Part shown: in pieces, positions 26,663 to 34,828 of the stretch
How positions within the stretch are numbered: the stretch's first letter is position 1
Layout of the letters: each line of letters opens with the position of its first letter
Assembly (NCBI GenBank): GCA_035556715.1
Contig: DATMER010000016.1
Coordinates: 1-64,000, forward strand
DNA from: DATMER01 sp035556715
GTDB lineage: Bacteria > Acidobacteriota > Thermoanaerobaculia > Multivoradales > UBA5704
DNA: 64,000 nt
Reading direction: 5' to 3'
Made by a program: the position numbers and the translations under genes
The notes under the pieces: model-generated
The model's input: only the letters and a program-made list of their open reading frames with translations
The model's database searches: none
What the model was told of the DNA's origin: nothing

Positions 26663-27799
26663 TCATGTCTCTTGTGTAGGAGAGTGCATCGACCCAGTGG
26701 CCGCACCCGAGCTTCCTCGGCGTGGATAGATAGCTCCATGGCGCGCCGCCGGTTCCCTCGACAGATAGGCGCTGAGGGGATCGCCGAGACCGAAGTGCCA
26801 GAATTCACCAGGATGATTGGAGAAAAGCTCCGAATCACTCTTGAACACGATCCCCTCTGTGCACAACACGTGATAGAGGATTCGCCGATTGTACAGCGAG
26901 GTCACAAAGGTCTCGTCGCTGTGCCTCCTTGTGTCGAGAGCTAGCTTCTCCATCTCGTAGGCGTTGTAGATGTTCCGCTTTCCCTCTGTGTAATACATCT
27001 CAAGGCGCCCGCCGGTCTCGAGTGACCAGACTTCCAAATCAAAGGCAGCGCCGGTGGAATGCGGCGGCGGCGCTTGGCCGGCGACTGCCGGTGCGAACAT
27101 TCGTCGCGCCTGATCCGCTCCGTGTTTCGTGGCAAAGTCCGCAGTTATCAGTTTCTGCAACTCGGGATGCCGCCACGCCGACGCGACAAACAAGAATAAG
27201 CCATTGGCCCGCAAGAACGCATCCGCACGGGCGAGCAACCGGGTGTGAAACCGTCTAGCCAGAGCGCGCGACCACAAATATCCATCTGCCAAAGCAGGCT
27301 CCAGGTAGCGATCACCGTTAAGCAACTGATCCATGTAGAAGTCGGAGCTGACCAGTCCATACGACGATACGTCAATTAACTCATCGCGACCATCGTCGGT
27401 CACCGGCATCTTGGGATAGTTGTTCTTATACGGTCCTCCGTTGTTTTCTCCAATCTGAATGTCCTTCCAGGTATCGATAGGGATCGGTGTGGACCGCAAA
27501 ACGTCAATCGCAGATGTAAAGTTCATAAACACACGATTCCCGTTGCCGTTTGTGAAAGTCCTCGAGCCAGGCGGACAGACTTGCAATTCGCCGTGATTGT
27601 ACAGCATCACCGGGAGATGGTTCCACCCGAATCCAGCGGCGCCGGCCAGATTCTGAAGCACTTCATGATTCCAGAACCGGAGAACCTGGAATCCATTCTC
27701 CACCAGCCACCGGTCCCGAGCCTCATCGGCAGCGCTTTCGAGGTGCTGCCCGCCATCCACCTCGATGACGAGAAGGCTCCGCATGCAGGCGAAGTCCAC
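26663..27799 (-). CDS. Chimeric gene: truncated DUF559 nuclease domain joined to a VanX/M15-like dipeptidase
   Basis: From the GTG at 27799 the first ~50 residues (VDFACMRSLLVIEVDGGQH...) are the C-terminal half of a DUF559 domain, a Vsr-like endonuclease fold; its N-terminal half is missing and a stop lies seven codons upstream. The frame then runs on into a ~290-residue domain with zinc-peptidase motifs: PPPHSTGAAFDLEVW (SxHxxGxAxD-type) and GEFWHFG (ExxH), as in VanX-like D-Ala-D-Ala dipeptidases of family M15D. A separate dipeptidase start at the ATG of MLYNHGELQV is plausible. A dispersed palindromic repeat abuts the truncation point. The dipeptidase cleaves cell-wall D,D-dipeptides; whether the DUF559 fragment is translated is unclear. 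Confidence 0.68.
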   Translation of the reverse strand: MDFACMRSLLVIEVDGGQHLESAADEARDRWLVENGFQVLRFWNHEVLQNLAGAAGFGWNHLPVMLYNHGELQVCPPGSRTFTNGNGNRVFMNFTSAIDVLRSTPIPIDTWKDIQIGENNGGPYKNNYPKMPVTDDGRDELIDVSSYGLVSSDFYMDQLLNGDRYLEPALADGYLWSRALARRFHTRLLARADAFLRANGLFLFVASAWRHPELQKLITADFATKHGADQARRMFAPAVAGQAPPPHSTGAAFDLEVWSLETGGRLEMYYTEGKRNIYNAYEMEKLALDTRRHSDETFVTSLYNRRILYHVLCTEGIVFKSDSELFSNHPGEFWHFGLGDPLSAYLSREPAARHGAIYPRRGSSGAATGSMHSPTQET

Positions 27800-27823
27800 G
27801 ATGAACGGGTCTCGCTAAGAAAA

Positions 27824-27861
27824 GATCCCCTCCTCGATCCTCCCCCGCTGCGCGGGAGAGG
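27824..27861. repeat. Dispersed palindromic element (short form) next to the truncated DUF559 fragment
   Basis: CCTCCTCGATCCTCCCCCGC-TGCGCGGGAGAGG carries the CCCCCGC/GCGGGAGAGG boxes shared with the 43.5-kb copy. It begins about 25 nt upstream of the DUF559 remnant, where the missing half of that domain should be. Confidence 0.55.
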
Positions 27862-27908
27862 ACGCCACCGCCCACTCGGGTGCTGGAATCCAGGGAAAGA
27901 CGGGCCGC

Positions 27909-28037
27909 TCAACCCACCCGCTGCCCGCCCGCGTTCGGCCCTCCCACCTGGAGCTTGTAGCCGCCCGGGTCCAGGAAGTGGGTGCGGCCCTGCAGCGACT
28001 GCGGCTCGACACCGTCCTCGCGGGCGAGTCGCAAAAT
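27909..28037 (-). pseudogene. 5'-truncated remnant, possibly the C-terminus of a VOC/FosA-like protein
   Basis: About 42 codons are open before the TGA at 27909-27911, with no start codon, and an in-frame stop upstream. The stretch LAREDGVEPQSLQGRTHFLD and then PGGYKLQVGG resembles the last strand of vicinal-oxygen-chelate proteins (..THFxDPDGxKLxV..). It sits between the palindromic element and the membrane protein gene, and looks like debris of a rearrangement. Family assignment is tentative. Confidence 0.3.
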
Positions 28038-28057
28038 TCCGAGGGCGGGTCAGCGCA

Positions 28058-29725
28058 TCAGGGGGGCGAGCCCGAAATTCGGCTCGGGCGCGCCCAGCGG
28101 AAGCTCGGGCTCTGCCTGAAGTCCATCGCCAGCTCCGGCGAGTAGGTGGTCCAGGCCTCCGGCGACTGGTACCTGATCCGCAGCGCCAGCGCGCCGGGCT
28201 GACGGAGCTGGAAGCCGCCGTTTGCAGGCATGGGGAATGCCTGGATGCCGTCGCCCAGCACGAAGGAGTATTTCCCGTCGCGGTACGGGCCGAGGGTCCA
28301 GTGCAGCGTTCTCCCGGCGGCGTGCATCTCGACGGTCAGCGGCGCCCCCTCGCGGATCGCGGAGCAGTGGCGGCGCCGGAGCCGGGGGAGGGACGCGGTC
28401 ACGTTCTCCACCCGGCGATGCGCGGGGTCCCAGGTCCAGACCCTGCCCAGCTCCGAGTTCTTGCAGAGGAAGAAGTCGTCGTAGAACCAGCCGGCTCCCG
28501 GTCTCTTCTTGAGGAGGTCCTTCTTGAGCCATTCCAGCTCTCCCATGGAGGCTGGAGGGCCGAGGGGCTCGCGGAGGAAGTCGCCGGGGCCCATCTCCAG
28601 AAAGGCGCGGTTCTCGGCGGACATCCGCTCCACCTTCGCGAAGACCGCCTCCCTCGCGTCCAGGTGAGCGACGAGCGTTCCGGCCGCGGCGACGAGCGCA
28701 AGGCCGGCTCCCGCCAGCCGGACCGCGCCGTCCCGGTCCATCAGGCTCCGGACTGCGAAGGGGAAGGCGAGCACCAGGACCATCCAGGCAGGCATCGCGT
28801 ACCGGGGCACCATCTCCGTGGAGACAGGCAGGATCGGAAGCAGGGCGAGGAGGACCGAGGCTCCCACGAGCAGCGCCACGGCTCGCCCTTTGAGCAGGAC
28901 GATCCCGAGCCCGATAAGGAGGGCGGCCAGCATCGCCCAACTCGCCGCGGAGGGATGGCCGAGCAGCTCCTTGCCGATCTTGCCCGGCAGCAAGAGGGCC
29001 AGGCGCGGCAGGTCCACGGGATCGACCAGGAAGCCGTACCCCCCATTGAAGGTGCCGAGCATGTAGAGGCGGTAGGCGAAGTAGAGGACGAACGCCGCGG
29101 CGTGCGGCGCGGCCAGGGTGAGCCGGCGGCGGAGGGTCCCCTCAGGGAGCAGCAGGAGGAGGAAGACCAGCGGCACGGCGATCTCCTTGGCGAGCATGGC
29201 TAGGAGGTAAAGGACGGCGGAGAGGGTGGCCAGCGGCCAGGATCGAGCCCTCCGCAACGCCAGGACATAAAGGCCGACCGCGAGCAGGCTCAGCAGGGTC
29301 GCCTCCACGTAGTGGCGGACGAACAGCAGCGGCGCGATCGAGGCGATGACCGGGCCGAGGACGAAGAGCAGCGTTCCGAACGCGGCCCAGGAGCGCGGCA
29401 GCCAGAGGCGGAGGACCAGGTAGAGCGCGGCCACGCAGAGGGAGAAGGAGACGAGCTGGTGGACAAGGAACGCGTGCGCGTCCAGCCCGAAGAGCGCGAG
29501 GTCGAGGTCGAAGGAGAGGAAGAGCAGCGGCGTGATCATCTTGAACGGCAGCCGCTGCCAGACCTCGGGCTTCAGGAGGTACTCCGCCGGGGTCGAGGTG
29601 TGGAGGTAGTGGAGGTGGAAGAAGTCGTCGTAGGTCAGCCAGAGGCCCAGCGCACGGTGGTAGACGGCCCATCCGAGGGCCGCGAGCAGGGCGGCCAGGG
29701 CCAGGTCCGGAAGGATTCTCCGCAT
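28058..29725 (-). CDS. Polytopic membrane protein, GT-C glycosyltransferase-like
   Basis: The 555-residue protein begins with a membrane segment (ILPDLALAALLAALGWAVYH), followed by a periplasmic loop with an acidic pair WLTYDDFFHLHYLH, as in GT-C enzymes where D/E in the first loop is catalytic. About ten further membrane helices run to residue ~350, and a soluble ~190-residue C-terminal domain ends the protein (residues ~365-555, with FYDDFFLCKNSELGRVWTWD). The layout matches dolichyl- or polyprenyl-phosphate-sugar-dependent mannosyl/arabinosyltransferase relatives. Neither donor nor acceptor can be read from the sequence. The start has no Shine-Dalgarno but a TATACT box 9 nt upstream. It stands as a single gene. 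Confidence 0.75.
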   Translation of the reverse strand: MRRILPDLALAALLAALGWAVYHRALGLWLTYDDFFHLHYLHTSTPAEYLLKPEVWQRLPFKMITPLLFLSFDLDLALFGLDAHAFLVHQLVSFSLCVAALYLVLRLWLPRSWAAFGTLLFVLGPVIASIAPLLFVRHYVEATLLSLLAVGLYVLALRRARSWPLATLSAVLYLLAMLAKEIAVPLVFLLLLLPEGTLRRRLTLAAPHAAAFVLYFAYRLYMLGTFNGGYGFLVDPVDLPRLALLLPGKIGKELLGHPSAASWAMLAALLIGLGIVLLKGRAVALLVGASVLLALLPILPVSTEMVPRYAMPAWMVLVLAFPFAVRSLMDRDGAVRLAGAGLALVAAAGTLVAHLDAREAVFAKVERMSAENRAFLEMGPGDFLREPLGPPASMGELEWLKKDLLKKRPGAGWFYDDFFLCKNSELGRVWTWDPAHRRVENVTASLPRLRRRHCSAIREGAPLTVEMHAAGRTLHWTLGPYRDGKYSFVLGDGIQAFPMPANGGFQLRQPGALALRIRYQSPEAWTTYSPELAMDFRQSPSFRWARPSRISGSPP

Positions 29726-29734
29726 TGTGCGGGC

Positions 29735-29740
29735 AGTATA
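29735..29740 (-). promoter_or_regulatory. TATACT box 9 nt before a start codon: candidate leaderless promoter
   Basis: On the reverse strand TATACT is followed by GCCCGCACA and the ATG of the membrane glycosyltransferase-like gene. There is no Shine-Dalgarno. Confidence 0.4.
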
Positions 29741-29747
29741 TGGGACG

Positions 29748-29803
29748 GCCCCCTCTCCCCCGCGCAGGCGGGGGAGAGGGATGGGGAGAGGGGGGATGGG
29801 ATC
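29748..29803. repeat. Dispersed palindromic element between two reverse-strand genes
   Basis: CCCTCTCCCCCGC-GCAG-GCGGGGGAGAGGG forms a 13-bp stem, followed by a second GGGGAGAGGGG and GGATGGGATC. The distal part is shared almost base for base with the copy at 35895. It lies immediately beyond the stop codon of the DUF5916 gene. Confidence 0.75.
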
Positions 29804-29805
29804 AA

Positions 29806-32067
29806 CTACGGCACCCAGGCGTACCCGAGCTTTACGAAGAACGACCGGTTCTCCCGCGCCAAGTCGATCCTCTCGGTACCCAGGGCGTTGTCGCTGTAGC
29901 CGGCGAAGAGCACGGTCTGGGGGTTCAGCTTGTAGCTGAACAGGAGCTGGTTGAAGAGCTGCTGCGTCTTGCCGTTCACGTCGGCCGTGTACAGGGTCTG
30001 GTCGCGCCGGATGTCCGTGTACTGCGTGATCAGCCGGACGAACGTGCGGGCGTTGAATTGGTAGATGGTGGTGAGCTGGCTCAGGTTGGCCTCAAAGAGC
30101 CGGCCGCCTTCCACGTCGAGTTGCTGGAACAGGTGCGTGAGGCCGAACCGCAGGTGCCGGCCCACCAGGTAGCGGATGGTCGGCTCGAGGTGCAGGACCT
30201 CGCCCGGCCGCGTGTTGGCGAAGTCGATCTCGTCTCCCAATCTCACGAAGAGGCTGAGGAAGAGGTCGCCCGAGGGCTGGAACTCGCCGAAGCTGCTCGC
30301 GAAGGTCTCGTCGAAGGAGACGCCGTTGAAGACCCGCTTGCGTTGGCCGGTGATGAGCTCGACGTAGGACTGCAGCGGCCCGTTCAGGTTGCCACGCACC
30401 TCCACCTCCCGCTCCAGCAGGTTGCCGTTCTGATCCTTCCTTTCGTCCCAATCGCCGCCCACGGAGGCCCGGGTCCACCAGTCCCCCTGCGCGCCGTGCC
30501 AGATCCGGTCGCCGCCGGCGAGCATGAAGGAGTAGTCGACCTGGGGCAGAAAGCCCATGTCGGCCCGGAAGAGCTCCCCCACGTCCTCGTACTGGGCGTA
30601 GGCGCCCCAGTTGCGGGAGCTGTGGTTGTAGGAGAGGTAGAGCGCGTCGTCCTCCAGATCGCCGGACGACTGGCGGAGGTCCGTGTTACCGAAGATGGCC
30701 GCCGGGTACTCGGTCTGCGAACGCAGGAACTGGCCGCGGAAGGAGTTCGAGTCGCCGAGGCGGTAGAGGCCGTCCAGCCCGGCGAGCTGGTTGGAGTAGC
30801 CGTCCCCCTCGCGGCTGGTCATCAGGACCCCCAGGGCCGACGAGGCTCCGAAGTCGCGCCGGTAGCGCAGCACGGCGTCGGTGCTCTCCATGTCCAGGGA
30901 GGCCGTGGTGGAGGCCTGGGCGCCGGGGATCAGGAAGTCGGTGCGGTCGTCCTGGGCCACGAACACGCCCACGGCGTTCTTCCCCTCCTTGCCGGTGACC
31001 TTCAGGCCCCACTCGGGGTCGGCCACGTTGCGGGTGAAGACCGCCTCGATCGGGGTGCGGAAGAAGTCGGCGCCCTCCAGGAAGAACGGCCGCTTCTCCG
31101 GGAAGAAGAGGGCGAAGGTGGTGTTGATGTCGAGCTGCGCGGCGTCCGCCTCCACCTGGGAGAAGTCGGGGTTGATGGCCGCGTTCAGGGTCAGGTTGGG
31201 CGTCATTCCCCACTTGCCGGTGATGCCCAGCTCCGACTCCACATCCCCCTCGGCCAGGCTCCCCTGTGAGAACAGGTTGCGCGCGTCGGTGCGCCCGGCA
31301 GTCACGGTCGGGGTGAGCTCCATGTTGAGCCCGGGCGTGACACCGGCGAAGCCGGTCATCTTGGAGATCTGGCAGAGGTAGCAGCTCACGTTGCGGTCCA
31401 TGGGCTGGCTGGCGAGGCGGTGGCGGTTGCTCCGCGGGTAGAAGCGGAGGGCGTCGAAGCCCCAGGTCTGGTCCCCCTCGGTCCGCGGGAAGCGGAGCGA
31501 GCTGAACGGGATCGCGATTTCGACTTCAAAGCCGGTTTCGGTGACCCGGCCGGCGGATGCCCAGATGGCGTCCCAGGTATCGCTCTCGTCTCCCCCCACG
31601 TCGTCCATGAAGAGGTCCATCTGGATGCCGAACGGGTTGACGAAGAACTCGAAGGCCCGGCGCTCGTCGTTGAACGGGTCGAGCACGATGCCGACGAAGT
31701 CGTCGTCGAAGGCGCGGTCGCGGTCGGACAGGTGGGCGCGGATCTGCGAGGGGTCGGGGTCGTGGGCGCGGAAGGCCACGTAGATACGGTCGTCGTCGTA
31801 GGTGATCAGGCACTCCGTCTTGACCGGGGGCGCCGTGTTCTCCGCGGGACGGGTCTCGTAGTTGAGCTCGACCACGGCCGCCCCCTGCCAGGCGGCGTCG
31901 TCGAGGTTGCCATCCACCTTGATCGGGGACGTGGCCCGGCTGACCGCATATGGGGGATGGATCGCCCCCGCGGCCCTTCCTTCCCCCTGCTTCGCGGCAA
32001 GCGGTGCGTCCATGTAGACAACCGCGAGCACCGCCAGCCCGGCGCTCCATCCCCTATGCTGAAACAT
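29806..32067 (-). CDS. DUF5916 outer-membrane protein with CBM9-like N-terminal domain
   Basis: The ATG at 32067 is preceded by GGAGAGAGGAG and opens a signal peptide (MFQHRGWSAGLAVLAVVYMDAPLAA). Residues ~35-230 are a carbohydrate-binding family 9-like domain: PIKVDGNLDDAAWQGA, DDDRIYVAFRAHDPDP, FEVEIAIPFSSLRF. The remaining ~500 residues are the DUF5916 region, rich in amphipathic strands (for example FLRSQTEYPAAIFGN, LFLSLFVRLGDEIDF, TVLFAGYSDNALG), ending in GYAWVP, like an outer-membrane barrel. Such proteins are common in Acidobacteriota and Bacteroidota with surface or transport roles that are not established. It is divergent from the sigma-factor operon, sharing a 144-bp promoter region. 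Confidence 0.86.
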   Translation of the reverse strand: MFQHRGWSAGLAVLAVVYMDAPLAAKQGEGRAAGAIHPPYAVSRATSPIKVDGNLDDAAWQGAAVVELNYETRPAENTAPPVKTECLITYDDDRIYVAFRAHDPDPSQIRAHLSDRDRAFDDDFVGIVLDPFNDERRAFEFFVNPFGIQMDLFMDDVGGDESDTWDAIWASAGRVTETGFEVEIAIPFSSLRFPRTEGDQTWGFDALRFYPRSNRHRLASQPMDRNVSCYLCQISKMTGFAGVTPGLNMELTPTVTAGRTDARNLFSQGSLAEGDVESELGITGKWGMTPNLTLNAAINPDFSQVEADAAQLDINTTFALFFPEKRPFFLEGADFFRTPIEAVFTRNVADPEWGLKVTGKEGKNAVGVFVAQDDRTDFLIPGAQASTTASLDMESTDAVLRYRRDFGASSALGVLMTSREGDGYSNQLAGLDGLYRLGDSNSFRGQFLRSQTEYPAAIFGNTDLRQSSGDLEDDALYLSYNHSSRNWGAYAQYEDVGELFRADMGFLPQVDYSFMLAGGDRIWHGAQGDWWTRASVGGDWDERKDQNGNLLEREVEVRGNLNGPLQSYVELITGQRKRVFNGVSFDETFASSFGEFQPSGDLFLSLFVRLGDEIDFANTRPGEVLHLEPTIRYLVGRHLRFGLTHLFQQLDVEGGRLFEANLSQLTTIYQFNARTFVRLITQYTDIRRDQTLYTADVNGKTQQLFNQLLFSYKLNPQTVLFAGYSDNALGTERIDLARENRSFFVKLGYAWVP

Positions 32068-32100
32068 GCAAAAATCTCCTCTCTCCGGCCTTACAGCCCT

Positions 32101-32203
32101 TTTAGACGCAGAAAGGGCGTAAAAGTTTGCCATCCCGTGCTACGAAGTTCGGGCCAGCTAACCGCCAAGCCAGGCTAACCGCCAGCCGCCGCCCGCGTCT
32201 AAA
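32101..32203. promoter_or_regulatory. Divergent promoter region with flanking inverted repeat and paired direct repeat
   Basis: TTTAGACGC (32101-32109) and GCGTCTAAA (32195-32203) are exact reverse complements at the two edges of the region between the DUF5916 and sigma-factor genes. Between them GCTAACCGCCA occurs twice (32157-32167 and 32174-32184). Either pair could be a binding site for the local sigma factor or a repressor. Confidence 0.4.
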
Positions 32204-32211
32204 GGAGACGA

Positions 32212-32793
32212 ATGGAGCCCGACGATGACGCCCTCGTGCAGCAAGCCCAGGAAGGAGACGCCGACGCCTTCCGCAAGCTGGTGGAACGCCACAGCGCCCG
32301 GGTCTTCCGCCTCTCCTGGCGGATCACGGGCGACGAGGCGTCCGCTGAGGACGCGGTCCAGGAGACCTTCTTCCGGGCCTACCGCTCCCTCCACCGCTTC
32401 GACGCCCGCGCCCGGTTCGGGACCTGGCTCCACCGCATCGCGGTCAACACGGCGATCGAGATCATGAGGAAGAGCCGCCGCACCCCGCTGGAAGCCCCCC
32501 TCGGCGGACATCAGGAGCCGGAGCCGCTGCCGTCGCCCGAGCCGGGGCCGGAGCGCGATGCCCTCAGCCAGGAGGTCCAGCGCTCGGTGCGGACCGCCCT
32601 CGCGGAGCTCAGCCCCATGGAGAGGACGGCGTTCGTCCTCCGCCACTTCGAAGGGCGGCCGATCGCCGAGATCTGCCGCCAACTCGGGCTGCGGGAGAGC
32701 GCCGGCAAACAGGCGATCTTCCGCGCCGTCCGCAAGCTGCGCCGCACCCTGGAGCCGCTCGTCCAGAGGTCGGCCGTGAGGTCCTCATCATGA
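32212..32793 (+). CDS. ECF-type RNA polymerase sigma factor
   Basis: The 193-residue protein has region 2 (FRKLVERHSARVFRLSWRIT, then SAEDAVQETFFRAYRSLHRF and TWLHRIAVNTAIEIMRK) and region 4 (LSPMERTAFVLRHFEGRPIA, then EICRQLGLRESAGKQAIFRA and VRKLRRTLEPL). A ~40-residue linker joins them, and no region 1 or 3 is present. GGAG lies 5 nt before the ATG. The gene overlaps a membrane protein gene (ATGA) that looks like its anti-sigma, followed by two HEAT-repeat proteins. It probably directs transcription of this operon and perhaps of the divergent DUF5916 gene in response to an envelope signal. Confidence 0.93.
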   Translation: MEPDDDALVQQAQEGDADAFRKLVERHSARVFRLSWRITGDEASAEDAVQETFFRAYRSLHRFDARARFGTWLHRIAVNTAIEIMRKSRRTPLEAPLGGHQEPEPLPSPEPGPERDALSQEVQRSVRTALAELSPMERTAFVLRHFEGRPIAEICRQLGLRESAGKQAIFRAVRKLRRTLEPLVQRSAVRSSS

Positions 32794-33533
32794 AGTACAC
32801 CGAAGACGATCTGGTCCTCTTCTTCTACGGAGAAGCCGACGATCCCACCGCGATCCGGGAGGCGCTCGCGGCCGATCCCGAGCTGCGCGCCCGCTTCGAA
32901 GCCCTGGACCGGGTGCTCTCCGCCGTGGACCTGCCCGTGCCCGAGCGGCCGGAGGCCTATGGCGCCCGGGTCTGGGCGCGCCTCCGGCCCCGCTTGGAGA
33001 AGAGGTCTTTCTGGAGCTTCCTCGCCGGACCCCGGCTGGCTTGGGCTGGAGCGGCGGCGGTCCTGCTCCTGCTGCTCCCGGTTGCCGGGTTCGTGGCCGG
33101 CCGTCTCTGGCAGCCCGAAGCCACGGTTGCCCGGGGGCTCCCGGAGCCGGCCCGCGACCGCATCCTGTCCGGCGAGGTGGCCACCCACCTGGAGAGCTCC
33201 GAGCGGCTGCTGGTGGAGCTCGCCAACGCGGACCCGGACGTTGCCATGGACCTTTCGGCTGAGCGCGCCTGGGCCCAGGATCTCCTGGCCGCGAACCGGC
33301 TCTACCGGCAATCAGCGCGCCACGGCGGCCGCAAGCGCCTGGCCTCCCTGCTGGACGACCTGGAGCCCTTCCTCCTGGAGCTCGCCCACACCCCGGACGA
33401 GACCTCCCCCGACGAAATGCTGGCGCTGCGCGACCGGATCGAGGAGCAGGCCCTGCTGTTCAAGGTTCGAATCCTGGGCGAGCGGCTGGAACGTTCGGTC
33501 CTGCAACCCCGGACCGGCAAGCAATCCCTCTAG
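32790..33533 (+). CDS. Single-pass membrane protein, probable anti-sigma factor
   Basis: The 247-residue protein has a cytoplasmic N-domain of ~80 residues, starting MKYTEDDLVLFFYGEADDPTA and continuing AIREALAADPELRARFEALD. One membrane segment follows (~85-110, AGAAAVLLLLLPVAGFVAGR), then a helical periplasmic domain of ~135 residues (EVATHLESSERLLVELANAD, LLDDLEPFLLELAHTP). The N-domain layout (short acidic start, helix, then the membrane span) matches anti-sigma factors that lack the zinc ligands HxxxCxxC. Translational coupling to the sigma gene supports that role. The periplasmic part would be the sensor. It is followed 10 nt later by the first HEAT-repeat gene. Confidence 0.78.
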   Translation: MKYTEDDLVLFFYGEADDPTAIREALAADPELRARFEALDRVLSAVDLPVPERPEAYGARVWARLRPRLEKRSFWSFLAGPRLAWAGAAAVLLLLLPVAGFVAGRLWQPEATVARGLPEPARDRILSGEVATHLESSERLLVELANADPDVAMDLSAERAWAQDLLAANRLYRQSARHGGRKRLASLLDDLEPFLLELAHTPDETSPDEMLALRDRIEEQALLFKVRILGERLERSVLQPRTGKQSL

Positions 33534-33543
33534 GAGATTGAAA

Positions 33544-34779
33544 ATGATGATCCTGAAAACTTTAGCCCTTCTGATCCCCTTCCTCCTGACCACCTGTCAG
33601 GGGGTTGCCTTCGCGGGAGAGATCCTCCCGATCGCCTTCGCCTCGTTCGCCAAGGACGACCTCTACCGCTCCGGCCAGAAGGCCATCGACGAGGGGCGCT
33701 GGAACGAGGCCGCGTCGATCTTCGGCAAGGTGTCCGAGCGCGGCGGCTCCGAGGCCGACGCCGGCCTCTATTGGAAGGCCTACGCCCAACACAAGGCGGG
33801 CAAGGGCTCCGAGTCGCTGGCCACGATCCGCCAGCTCGCCTCGACCTTCCCCAAAAGCGCCTGGCTCGACGACGCCCGCGCCCTGGAGGTGGAGATCCGC
33901 GGCGACCAGGGGCGGCCGGTCCAGCCCGGGGCCGAGGAGGACGACGAAATCAAGCTCTATGCCCTGGGCGGACTGATGGACAACAACCCGCAGAAAGCCC
34001 TGCCTCTGGTGCAGCAGTACCTGCGCGGCAAGCACTCCCCGGAGAGCAAGGAGAAGGCCCTGTTCCTCCTCACGCAGAGCGAGCTGCCCCAGGCGCGGCA
34101 GGCGCTGATGGAGATCGTCCGCGGCTCCGCGCACCCCGAGCTGCGCCTCAAGGCCATCGAGTACCTGGGGGTGAGCGCCGAGGACGACCCATCGCTGCTG
34201 CCCGCGCTGGAGTCCCTCTACGCCGGCTCGGACCCGCAGGTCCGGCGGGCCGTGCTGGAGGCCTATCTCATCGCCGAGCACCTGCCGGGCCTGGCGGCCG
34301 CGGCCCGGAACGAGAAGGACCCCCGGGTGCGCATCCAGGCGATCGAGTTGCTGAGCGCGGCGGAAGGCACGGCGGAGCTGCGCGCCCTGCTCGCCTCCGA
34401 GGAGGATCCCAGGGCGCGAATGGCCCTCTACCACGGGCTCGCCAACGCCGAGGACCTGGATGGCCTGCTCGCCGGACTCCGCGCGGAGAAGCTGCCGGGG
34501 GTCCGCGTCGAAGCCATCCACGCCCTCGGGAACGTGGAGTCCCCCAAGGCCACGGAGGCGCTCCTGTCCTTCTACGGCGCGGGCGCGGACCGGGCCACCC
34601 GCGAGGCCGTGGCCAACGCCCTGAGCAACCAGGAGAACGCCAAGGCGCTGATCGGCCTCTACCGCACCGAGAAAGACCGGGAGCTGCGCAAGCAGATCAT
34701 CCGGATGCTCACCGACATGGACTCGCCGGAGGCCGAGGCCTTCGTGGGCAAGCTTTTCGAATCCAACGGACAGAGGTGA
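33544..34779 (+). CDS. Exported TPR/HEAT-repeat protein
   Basis: The ATG at 33544 follows AGGAG by 7 nt. A signal peptide (MMILKTLALLIPFLLTTCQGVAFA) leads to a TPR-like segment (DDLYRSGQKAIDEGRWNEAA, SIFGKVSERGGSEADAGLYW). About nine HEAT-type helix pairs of 30-36 residues follow (for example HPELRLKAIEYLGVSAEDDP, DPQVRRAVLEAYLIAEH, DPRVRIQAIELLSAAEG, LPGVRVEAIHALGNVESP, DRELRKQIIRMLTDMDSP). These are protein-binding scaffolds. Its place behind the sigma/anti-sigma pair suggests a periplasmic partner in signal sensing or an envelope assembly factor. Length is 411 residues. Confidence 0.82.
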   Translation: MMILKTLALLIPFLLTTCQGVAFAGEILPIAFASFAKDDLYRSGQKAIDEGRWNEAASIFGKVSERGGSEADAGLYWKAYAQHKAGKGSESLATIRQLASTFPKSAWLDDARALEVEIRGDQGRPVQPGAEEDDEIKLYALGGLMDNNPQKALPLVQQYLRGKHSPESKEKALFLLTQSELPQARQALMEIVRGSAHPELRLKAIEYLGVSAEDDPSLLPALESLYAGSDPQVRRAVLEAYLIAEHLPGLAAAARNEKDPRVRIQAIELLSAAEGTAELRALLASEEDPRARMALYHGLANAEDLDGLLAGLRAEKLPGVRVEAIHALGNVESPKATEALLSFYGAGADRATREAVANALSNQENAKALIGLYRTEKDRELRKQIIRMLTDMDSPEAEAFVGKLFESNGQR

Positions 34780-34783
34780 TCCC

Positions 34784-34828
34784 ATGAGAAAGCCCATTAG
34801 GAAGCCCATGAGAAAGCCCATTAGGAAG
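34784..34828 (+). repeat. 24-nt direct repeat at the start codon of the HEAT-repeat gene
   Basis: ATGAGAAAGCCCATTAGGAA plus GCCC is followed by a second copy of 21 of its 24 nt. Both copies contain an in-frame ATG, so slippage would add or remove eight residues of the signal peptide n-region without breaking the gene. The reverse strand reads as repeated MGFL. Confidence 0.8.

Noticed and set aside
29725..31269. 514-codon forward frame across the DUF5916 region
   Set aside because: Antisense shadow of the DUF5916 gene; no domain and no ribosome-binding site.
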